Source: Actinobacteria bacterium 13_1_20CM_4_69_9
Lineage (GTDB): Bacteria; Actinomycetota; Thermoleophilia; Gaiellales; Gaiellaceae
DNA length: 15,878 bases
Assembly (NCBI GenBank): GCA_001920085.1
Contig: MNJC01000074.1
Span: 8,432 to 24,309, forward strand
Direction: 5' to 3'
Of the stretch, positions 1 through 5,521 are shown one piece after another. The position numbers and the translations under genes are program-made. Position 1 is the first letter of the stretch. Each line of letters begins with the position of its first letter. The notes below the pieces were generated by a model. That model saw only the letters and a program-made list of their open reading frames with translations, was not told where the DNA came from and did no database searches.

Positions 1-74
1 ACGCTGCGCGAGATGGAGTCCGTCACGGCTTAACCTCGGGACGCGACGCGAGCTTCAGTCCGTGACGGCGTAAC
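1..74. repeat. Two-copy direct repeat, 40-bp period, at window edge
   Basis: Positions 1-34 and 41-74 are two copies of a 34-bp unit separated by six bases; by eye 27 of 34 positions agree. The best conserved part is AGTCCGTSACGGCKTAAC (17-34 and 57-74). Its core CCGTCACGG in one copy is the exact reverse complement of CCGTGACGG in the other, so the copies could also pair as a 9-bp stem. The left copy touches the window edge, so more copies may lie outside. The repeat covers the 3' end and stop codon of the PHP gene. Confidence 0.6.
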
Positions 75-749
75 GCCCACCGCGGACCCGTCGAACAACG
101 ACAGAGCACGATCGCCGACACGCTCGTGCACGAGCCGGTACGCCTCGTCCAGATGGGCGGGCCGCGTGCTGCGGTGACCGTCCGAGGCGACGATGTCCGC
201 CACGCCGCGCTCGACGAGCGACCACCCGAGCTGCTCGATCTCCGGGCCGTGCCGGCCCGTCAGCGACGACGCGTTCACCTGCACCGCCCAGCCGCGCGCG
301 GCGAGCTCGTCGGCCACCGCCGGATCGTCGAGCACCGCCTCCGTTCGCTCGGGATGCGCAATCACCGGCCGCAGACCGGCGCGCTCGATGTGCTCCGCCA
401 CGGCGAACACGGGCTCCGCGGGGCCGGCGAAATCAACCTCCACGAGAACGCGGTCGGTCCCCTCGAGCGCGTACCGGTGAGGATCCTCGGCCAGCAGCGC
501 CCGCGTCGGCGTCAGCTCGAAGCCGAGCCGGAGCTCCAGACCGGCGCCGGCGCGCACCTGCTCGAACGACGCGCGGACTGCGCGCTCGCGCTCCGGCGTC
601 AGCGGCAGGTGCGGCCAGACGTGCGGCGTTGCGAACAGCACCGACGTTCCATGCCGCGCAGCGCTGACGCAGAGCGCTCGCCCGTCCTCGATGGTCGCCG
701 CGCCGTCGTCACCGGACGGGACCACGTGCGAATGGCAGTCGACGAACAC
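30..749 (-). CDS. PHP-family metal-dependent phosphatase, CpsB/YwqE-like
   Basis: A 239-residue PHP-fold hydrolase resembling the Mn-dependent protein-tyrosine phosphatases CpsB/CapC/YwqE, which act on capsule or exopolysaccharide tyrosine kinases. Visible metal-site motifs are DCHSHVVPSGDDGA (H6, H8, D14), ATPH (H43), GFE (E78), IAHPER (H132) and ASDGH (D190, H192), matching the family order and usual length of about 240-250. The start is GTG at 749, preceded by GGAGGG; the same frame stays open upstream through the sigma gene, but that part is low-complexity shadow sequence. It lies 23 nt after the sigma gene stop and is probably co-transcribed. No tyrosine kinase or polysaccharide gene is visible, so the substrate is unknown. 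The last dozen or so residues are encoded by a repeat copy and look non-conserved. Confidence 0.85.
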   Translation of the reverse strand: MFVDCHSHVVPSGDDGAATIEDGRALCVSAARHGTSVLFATPHVWPHLPLTPERERAVRASFEQVRAGAGLELRLGFELTPTRALLAEDPHRYALEGTDRVLVEVDFAGPAEPVFAVAEHIERAGLRPVIAHPERTEAVLDDPAVADELAARGWAVQVNASSLTGRHGPEIEQLGWSLVERGVADIVASDGHRSTRPAHLDEAYRLVHERVGDRALSLFDGSAVGVTPSRTEARVASRG

Positions 750-772
750 GTTCCCTCCACCGTAGCGAGTGT

Positions 773-1738
773 CTAGGAGCGCAGGTAGAGCTCGAGATCC
801 GGCGCGACTGCGCGCAGCTCGCGCAGCGCCCGCGACTCCAACTGACGCACGCGCTCGCGGGTGATGCCGAGCCCCGCTCCGACCTCTTCGAGCGTCTGCG
901 GCAGCTCGCCGTCGAGACCGAAGCGGAGCGAAAGCACACGACGCATGCGCGGGTTCAGGCGGAGCAGCGCCTCGGCGAGCTCCTTCCTGCGCAGCTTCTG
1001 CGACGTCGTCTCGTCCGGGCGCTCGGAGTGGATGTCCTCGATCAGATCGGCGTACATGCTCTCCCCGTCGCCGACCGGTGTCTCGAGGCTGACCGGATCC
1101 TCGACGAGGTCGAGCAGCTCCTGCACCCGCTTCTCGGGGAAACCGCTCTCCTTGATGAGCTCCTCCATCGTCGGCTCGCGATTCAGCTTCTGCGCGAGCT
1201 GGCGGCGCGCGCGCATGAGCCGACGAACCTGGTCCGCGACGTGGACCGGAAGACGGATCGTGCGGCCCTGGTCGGCGAGCGCGCGCGTTACTGCCTGGCG
1301 GATCCACCAGGTTGCGTAGGTCGAAAGCTTGTAGCCGAGCTTGTAGTCGAACTTCTCGACCGCGCGGATCAGCCCGAGGTTGCCCTCCTGGATCAGATCG
1401 AGCAGCGGGACGCCGGCCTTCGTGTAGTTACGCGTGATCGACATGACGAGGCGCAGGTTCGACTCGATCAGCTTCTTCTTCGCCTGCTCGTCGCCCTCGT
1501 CCTTGCGGCGCGCGAGCTCGCGCTCTTCAGCGGGGGTCAGCAGCGGCCCGTCGCCGATCGCGCGCACGTAGAGCTTGAGCGGGTCCTGCGTCGCCTCCGC
1601 CTTGACCGCGACGGGAGTCTCCTCGTCCTCCCCGTCCTCGGTCTCCTCGGCCTCTTCCGCTTCGTCTGCCTCCTCGGGGACGAGCTCGAGCCTCGGCTCG
1701 ACAGCCGGATCGGAGGGCACGTCAGGAAGCGGCCGCAT
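773..1738 (-). CDS. RNA polymerase sigma-70 factor, RpoD/HrdB-like
   Basis: A 321-residue group 1 or 2 sigma factor. Residues 19-41 are a strongly acidic Glu-rich stretch in place of a recognisable region 1.1. Region 1.2 starts at DPLKLYVRAIG (52-62). Regions 2.1-2.4 span about 90-165, with DLIQEGNLGLIRAVEKFD and YATWWIRQAVTRALADQGRT nearly identical to the RpoD core- and -10-binding segments. Region 3 covers about 165-245 and region 4 about 252-310, with the -35 helix-turn-helix in LEEVGAGLGITRERVRQLE (283-301). This predicts a TTGACA/TATAAT-type specificity. The start is ATG 1738; the Shine-Dalgarno is weak. Whether it is the principal sigma or a paralogue cannot be told from this window. 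The PHP gene follows 23 nt downstream. Confidence 0.93.
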   Translation of the reverse strand: MRPLPDVPSDPAVEPRLELVPEEADEAEEAEETEDGEDEETPVAVKAEATQDPLKLYVRAIGDGPLLTPAEERELARRKDEGDEQAKKKLIESNLRLVMSITRNYTKAGVPLLDLIQEGNLGLIRAVEKFDYKLGYKLSTYATWWIRQAVTRALADQGRTIRLPVHVADQVRRLMRARRQLAQKLNREPTMEELIKESGFPEKRVQELLDLVEDPVSLETPVGDGESMYADLIEDIHSERPDETTSQKLRRKELAEALLRLNPRMRRVLSLRFGLDGELPQTLEEVGAGLGITRERVRQLESRALRELRAVAPDLELYLRS

Positions 1739-1906
1739 GCCAGCTCTATCGGCGTGGCCGAGAGGACGCTTGAGCGAAACGTCAACCCTCAGCCAAGGGA
1801 GACGTAACGAAATCCCCTTACAGAAGGTTCACCTAACAAGAGAGTCAGCCGATGCGTCTAGAAACATTGAGCGACCGAACGGTCGCTCTGCGGTTTTTCG
1901 AAGACT
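1739..1906. promoter_or_regulatory. Divergent intergenic region, sigma factor / glutaminase
   Basis: This 168-bp gap separates the sigma gene (minus) from the glutaminase gene (plus) and must hold both promoters. On the minus strand TTGACG lies about 40 nt before the sigma ATG, but no convincing -10 stands 16-18 nt from it. On the plus strand TCTAGA near 1856 is a weak -10 candidate. I could not assign either promoter firmly. Confidence 0.5.
1869..1888. promoter_or_regulatory. Perfect 9-bp inverted repeat before the glutaminase start
   Basis: GAGCGACCG-AA-CGGTCGCTC is an exact inverted repeat with a two-base centre, ending 18 nt before the TTG start. The core GACCGAACGGTC has the look of a TetR-type dimer operator. 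As RNA it could form an 8-bp stem with a GAAC loop, followed five bases later by TTTTT (1894-1898). That resembles an attenuator, but the T-run is detached from the stem and no plus-strand gene lies upstream. Operator and leader hairpin are both possible. Confidence 0.5.
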
Positions 1907-2695
1907 TTGTGCGGAATCGCCGGATATAGCCTCGGGCTCGACAGTCGCATCGAGCGGACGGTCGCTGCGCGCGCGCTCCTGGCCGGCATCGCCGAGCGCG
2001 GCGCCGACGCAGTCGGCTATGCCTTCCGGCGCCCGAGCGCCGAGGTCACCGTGCACAAGCAGCGCTCCGGCGCGACGGCCCTGCTCGAGCGGATCCGAGT
2101 GCCCGAGGAGGCGACGCAGCTGCTCGTCCACGTCCGGGATTACACGAAGGGCCACCCCAGTCTCACTGCCAACAACCACCCGATCCGCCACGGCGCCGTG
2201 GTCGGCGTCCACAACGGGATCATCGCGAACGACGACCAGCTCTTCGACGAGCACGGGATCGCCCGCGCCGAGCCCGGGATGACCGTCGACTCGGAGATCA
2301 TCTTCGCGCTCGCCGAGCAGTCGCGCGGCCGCACGGCCCACGCACTCCAGCAGCTCTACGGGTCGATGGCGGCGGCATGGATCGACGAGCACCGCGCCGA
2401 GCTCCTGCTCGCCCGCGGGATGGGCCGGCCCCTCTGGATCGGCACCGGCAAGCGCGAGCTCTTCTTCGCGTCGACGCGGCTCGCCCTCGAGCTCGTCGAA
2501 AGCTACGGCGGTCTCAAGCTCAAGAAGACTCAGCTCGACGAGGGCATCGTGGTCGCCGTCGAGGGTGGCGCAATCGTCGCTCGCGACACGTTCACGCCCG
2601 ACCCCTCGTTCGAGGAAGACCCGCTGCCGGCCGTACGTGCGCCCGACGAGGCGCGCTCGTGCCTCGCACGCCTGGCCTCGCTGCACGCGGCGTAG
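1907..2695 (+). CDS. Stand-alone class II glutamine amidotransferase domain (GlmS glutaminase-like)
   Basis: A 262-residue Ntn-type glutaminase domain that would release ammonia from glutamine for a partner synthase. It starts MCGIAGYS, so Cys2 is the expected N-terminal nucleophile after Met removal; this fixes the start at TTG 1907 despite no clear Shine-Dalgarno. Other family marks are RGADAVGYA (31-39, like RGxDSxGxA), VRDYTKGHPS with R77, NNHPIRHG, the oxyanion-hole pair N103-G104 in HNGIIAN, and VDSEIIFAL (127-135). GlmS, PurF and AsnB carry a second synthase domain; this protein ends after the glutaminase fold, so no SIS or PRTase domain is present. The substrate that receives the ammonia is unknown, and neighbouring genes do not reveal a partner. 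Confidence 0.85.
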   Translation: MCGIAGYSLGLDSRIERTVAARALLAGIAERGADAVGYAFRRPSAEVTVHKQRSGATALLERIRVPEEATQLLVHVRDYTKGHPSLTANNHPIRHGAVVGVHNGIIANDDQLFDEHGIARAEPGMTVDSEIIFALAEQSRGRTAHALQQLYGSMAAAWIDEHRAELLLARGMGRPLWIGTGKRELFFASTRLALELVESYGGLKLKKTQLDEGIVVAVEGGAIVARDTFTPDPSFEEDPLPAVRAPDEARSCLARLASLHAA

Positions 2696-2760
2696 TCCTC
2701 AAGAACTCTTAACACCCGTCTCAGCTGCCTCTTAGAGGACGGTGAGACCGTCACGATGAG
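2696..2760 (+). promoter_or_regulatory. Leader region of the copper oxidase gene with short inverted repeats
   Basis: The 65-bp gap holds CCTCTTAGAGG (2728-2738) and, directly following, GACGGT-GAG-ACCGTC (2738-2752). CTCTTA also occurs as a direct repeat at 2706 and 2729 (23 bp apart). Repeats with about two helical turns between them are typical of response-regulator sites, but this is only a resemblance. The GATGAG just before the GTG start is a poor Shine-Dalgarno. No confident -10/-35 pair was found. Confidence 0.35.
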
Positions 2761-3642
2761 GTGTTGCGCGGCACCTTCACCAGGCGCGGCGCACTCTCCG
2801 CAGCGGCGGGCGTGGTCGGGGCAGGAGTGGCCGCCAGGCTGAGCGAAGCGGCTCCGCCGCAGCCTCATCATCACCAGGAGCTCGTCGCCTCCGACAAGGA
2901 GATCGAGATCATTCCGGGCGTCAAGTACGCCGCATGGACGTACAACGCCCGCGTGCCGGGCCCGACGCTACGCGCGCGCGAGGGCGACCTCCTGCGCATC
3001 CGCTTCATCAACGCCGGCAGCCATCCGCACACGATCCACTTCCACGGCATCCATCCGGCGGTGATGGACGGTACGCCGGGCGTCGGGGAGGAAGCCGGCG
3101 GCGGGCTGATCGACGTCGGCAAGGAGTTCACGTACGAGTTCGAGGCCCGCCCGTTCGGGCTGCATCTCTACCACTGCCACGCATTGCCGCTCGCCGAGCA
3201 CATCGCCAAGGGGCTCTACGGCATGTTCGTCGTCGACCCTCCGCAGGGCCGGCCACCGGCCGACGAGCTGGTGATGGTGCAGAACGCGTTCGACCCGAAC
3301 TTCGACGAGGACAACGAGGTCTACGCGGTCAACACAGTCGCCTTTCACTTCATGAACACGCCCGTGCGCGTACGACGCAACGAGCTCGTGCGCATCTACC
3401 TCGTCAACATCGTCGAGCTCGACCCGATCAACTCGTTCCACGTCCACGGCAACTTCTTTCACCGCTTCCCGACGGGGACCTCGCTCGAGCCGACCGAGTA
3501 CACCGACACCGTGATCCAGGGGCAGGGGCAGCGTGACGTGCTCGAGCTCCGCTTTCCGTTCACCGGCCGCTACATGTTCCACGCCCACAAGAGCGAGTTC
3601 GCCGCGCTCGGCTGGATGGGCTTCTTCGAGGTCGTCGAGTGA
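2761..3642 (+). CDS. Two-domain multicopper oxidase, Tat-exported, type 1 copper site in domain 1
   Basis: A 293-residue two-cupredoxin oxidase. TRRGAL (7-12) followed by a small hydrophobic stretch is a Tat signal, implying folded, metal-loaded export. Domain 1 (about 41-160) has HTIHFHG (H90, H93, H95) and HCHALPLAEHIAKGL (H138, C139, H140, H147, L152); H90, C139 and H147 fit type 1 copper with Leu152 in the axial position. Domain 2 (about 168-293) has NSFHVHG (H227, H229) and FHAHK (H274, H276) but no Cys, so it supplies only trinuclear-centre ligands. This matches trimeric two-domain oxidases with type 1 copper in domain 1 rather than the small laccases, which carry it in domain 2. H36-H38 is an extra His cluster. 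The start is GTG 2761. Substrate (Cu(I), Fe(II), phenol) is not determinable; nitrite reductase is less likely because both HxH pairs of a trinuclear centre are complete. Confidence 0.88.
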   Translation: MLRGTFTRRGALSAAAGVVGAGVAARLSEAAPPQPHHHQELVASDKEIEIIPGVKYAAWTYNARVPGPTLRAREGDLLRIRFINAGSHPHTIHFHGIHPAVMDGTPGVGEEAGGGLIDVGKEFTYEFEARPFGLHLYHCHALPLAEHIAKGLYGMFVVDPPQGRPPADELVMVQNAFDPNFDEDNEVYAVNTVAFHFMNTPVRVRRNELVRIYLVNIVELDPINSFHVHGNFFHRFPTGTSLEPTEYTDTVIQGQGQRDVLELRFPFTGRYMFHAHKSEFAALGWMGFFEVVE

Positions 3643-3971
3643 GAGCGGCGGCCGTCATGGTTGCGCTGGCCGCCGTGCTCGCCGGCTGCGGAGGCGGCGG
3701 CGGCGGTGAGATCGCGGTCACGCAGGCGAAGCTCCAGCCGGGCGCGATCACGCTGGTAGTGCGCAACGAATCGGAGGAGACGGCACGCGTCGAGCAGGTG
3801 ATCTTGAACGACGCGTTCGTCGACTTCAGAGCGAGTGCGCGGACCATTCCCGCAGGCGACATCGAGGCCTTCGTCGTCCTCTATCCGTGGATCCGCGGCG
3901 AGAACTACGACATCCGGCTCATGACTTCGAGCGGGCGGACGGTCGACTACGAGATCGAGGAAGCCGCATAG
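3639..3971 (+). CDS. Small secreted lipoprotein coupled to the copper oxidase
   Basis: A 110-residue protein with a lipoprotein signal (LAGC lipobox, Cys17) and a Gly-rich spacer. The mature part, about 85 residues, alternates hydrophobic and polar residues like a small beta-sandwich, but it has no Cys/His/Met copper-ligand set, so it is not a plastocyanin. GTG 3639 overlaps the oxidase stop as GTGA, which argues for translational coupling and a shared function at the outer face of the membrane. The segment ILNDAFVDF...YPWIRGENYDIRLMTSSG reminds me of a domain found near ZIP-type metal transporters; this is memory, not a search result, and no transporter is present here. Function unknown. Confidence 0.75.
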   Translation: MRAAAVMVALAAVLAGCGGGGGGEIAVTQAKLQPGAITLVVRNESEETARVEQVILNDAFVDFRASARTIPAGDIEAFVVLYPWIRGENYDIRLMTSSGRTVDYEIEEAA

Positions 3972-3987
3972 TGGGCATCCCTCGAGG

Positions 3988-4791
3988 GTGCGCGTCGCCA
4001 CCCTCAACCTCTGGAGCGTCGGCGGAGCCTGGAATGGCCGCCGCAAGGTGCTCGCGGAAGGCTTTCGCATCTTGCAGCCGGACCTCATCGGCTTTCAGGA
4101 GGCGTACAAGACCGCCGACCGCGACACCGTGCGGGAGATCGTCGACCCGGAGTATCACGTCGTTCACCAGACGACCGGGCTGATCGGAGACGGCAACTGC
4201 GCTGCAATCGCCAGCCGCTGGCCGGTCAAGAGCGTCCACGAGCTCGACCAGCAGCTCGGCGAACGCACTGCCGACTTCCCTGCCACGACTTTGCTCGCGG
4301 AGGTTGACGCGCCCGCGCCGATCGGGCCGCTTCTGTTCGTCAACCACTTGCCCTCGTGGAAGCCGCAGCTCGAGCACGAACGGGAACTGCAAACCGTCGC
4401 TGCGGCGCGACGGGTCGAGGAGCTCGTCGCAGAGCGGCCCGCGCATGTCGTGCTCGTGGGTGACCTCGACGCCGTACCAGAGGCGGCGAGCATCCGCTTC
4501 CTCAGCGGCCTGCAGTCGCTCGGCGGCACGAGCGTCTCCTACCGCGACGCCTGGGAGACCGCCCATCCCGGCGAGAGCGGCCACACCTTCGCACTGCGCA
4601 ACCCGCTGATGACGGAAGAGAGCGACGTTGTGCAGGAGGTCGGCCGGCGGATCGACTACGTCTTCGTCCGCGCCGGCGACCACGGGCCGAGCCTCGAGAT
4701 CAGTGGTTGCGAGCTGCTCTTCGCCGAGCCTGTCAACGGCGTGTGGGCGAGCGACCACTTCGGCGTGGTCGCGGAGCTCGCACTACCGTAG
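3988..4791 (+). CDS. Endonuclease/exonuclease/phosphatase-family hydrolase
   Basis: A 267-residue member of the DNase I/APE1-like fold, metal-dependent phosphoesterases acting on nucleic acids, inositol phosphates or sphingomyelin. The fold marks appear in order: MRVATLNLW (N7), IGFQEA (E38), FVNHLPSW (H120), LVGDLDAVP (D159, D161), RIDYVFV (D223) and ASDHFGVV (D256, H257). The usual GDFN/GDLN has Asp in place of Asn here. No signal peptide is seen, so it is probably cytosolic. GTG 3988 lies 16 nt after the lipoprotein stop, inside CCCTCGAGGG; there is no well-spaced Shine-Dalgarno, but MRVATLNLW is the typical beginning. It probably belongs to the copper oxidase transcript. The 3' end overlaps the opposite-strand gene by 9 nt. 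Substrate unknown. Confidence 0.82.
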   Translation: MRVATLNLWSVGGAWNGRRKVLAEGFRILQPDLIGFQEAYKTADRDTVREIVDPEYHVVHQTTGLIGDGNCAAIASRWPVKSVHELDQQLGERTADFPATTLLAEVDAPAPIGPLLFVNHLPSWKPQLEHERELQTVAAARRVEELVAERPAHVVLVGDLDAVPEAASIRFLSGLQSLGGTSVSYRDAWETAHPGESGHTFALRNPLMTEESDVVQEVGRRIDYVFVRAGDHGPSLEISGCELLFAEPVNGVWASDHFGVVAELALP

Positions 4792-5466
4792 GCGGCCGTC
4801 CGCTCCGACCTTGACGCCGTCTTCGTCGAGGCGCTCCTTGATCAGGAACTGGAAGGTCGACCACGCGCCGCGGCGAGCGTCGAACATGCGGTAGACCTGC
4901 CACTCGGTCATCATCGACTCGTCCTTCCGGCGGGCGACCGCCCAGTCCGCGAACTTCGGGAGCCGCTTGAGCCGGCGCGCGAGCTTCACGCCCTGGTCGA
5001 CCGCACGCTCCAGGCGCTCCTCGCCCACGGGTACGTCGAACCCGGCCTCGCGCAGCGCGGCGGCGAGCGAGCCGAACGTGTGCCAGTAGAGGGACTTCGA
5101 CGGCATCGAGCCGCGCCGCTCGTCGAGGTCCTTCGCGGTCGGCGTCCGGCCGAGCTCCTCCCCCAGCTCGCCCAGCAGCCCGACCAGCTCTTCCCGCGTC
5201 GCGAAGCGGCGCGGCACGAGCCCGGCCTCGCGCTTGGCTGCGTTCCAGCTGCCGAAGTGCTCGATCACGGTTTGCGGATGCACCGTGGTCTTCGGATCGG
5301 CCGCGAACTCGCGCATCGTCGGCGAGCGCCCGAGCCGCTCGGCGCTGTCACGTAGCTCCGTGAGGATCTGATCGTTCGAGTAGCGCTTGCGGATTCCGGC
5401 CTGGAACGACGCGAGCGCGGCGGGGTCGATCTTGGCGACCGCCCGGTAGCGCGGTTTCCTGGCCAT
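4783..5466 (-). CDS. Triple HNR-like (homing endonuclease-associated repeat) protein without nuclease domain
   Basis: A 227-residue, basic protein built of three repeats of about 58 residues: 29-86, 88-145 and 150-208. Repeats 1 and 2 share the pattern of a helix, LGRSPT or LGRTPT, a short helix, then FGSWNAAKREAG or FGSLAAALREAG. Repeat 3 is diverged (LKRLPKFADW...AWSTFQFLI). The pattern resembles homing-endonuclease-associated repeats, which are small helical DNA-binding units normally attached to HNH or GIY-YIG nucleases. No nuclease motif is present, so I infer a DNA-binding protein, possibly a regulator. The start is ATG 5466 with a -10-like element only 7 nt upstream, suggesting leaderless translation. 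It is convergent with and overlaps the preceding hydrolase gene by 9 nt. Confidence 0.7.
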   Translation of the reverse strand: MARKPRYRAVAKIDPAALASFQAGIRKRYSNDQILTELRDSAERLGRSPTMREFAADPKTTVHPQTVIEHFGSWNAAKREAGLVPRRFATREELVGLLGELGEELGRTPTAKDLDERRGSMPSKSLYWHTFGSLAAALREAGFDVPVGEERLERAVDQGVKLARRLKRLPKFADWAVARRKDESMMTEWQVYRMFDARRGAWSTFQFLIKERLDEDGVKVGADGRLR

Positions 5467-5473
5467 GCCAATA

Positions 5474-5501
5474 AGGATAGAGCGCTCTGGAAAAAGCGCA
5501 A
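5474..5501 (-). promoter_or_regulatory. Candidate leaderless promoter of the HNR-like gene
   Basis: On the minus strand TTGCGC (5501-5496) and TATCCT (5479-5474) are separated by 16 nt. Only 7 nt remain between the -10 and the ATG at 5466, so transcription would begin at or next to the start codon. No Shine-Dalgarno is present. A perfect 10-bp palindrome, AGAGCGCTCT (5479-5488), lies in the spacer and could be an operator. Confidence 0.5.
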
Positions 5502-5521
5502 CTATGGCTTAACGGAGCGGT

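Noticed and set aside
1..74. CRISPR array
   Set aside because: Only two diverged copies with a 6-bp spacer, too short for CRISPR.
1869..1898. Intrinsic terminator
   Set aside because: No plus-strand gene lies upstream and the T-run is five bases away from the stem, so a regulatory role is as likely.
2761..3642. Copper nitrite reductase (NirK)
   Set aside because: Domain 1 keeps both HxH pairs and domain 2 keeps two more, which fits a trinuclear oxidase centre rather than a type 2 site alone.
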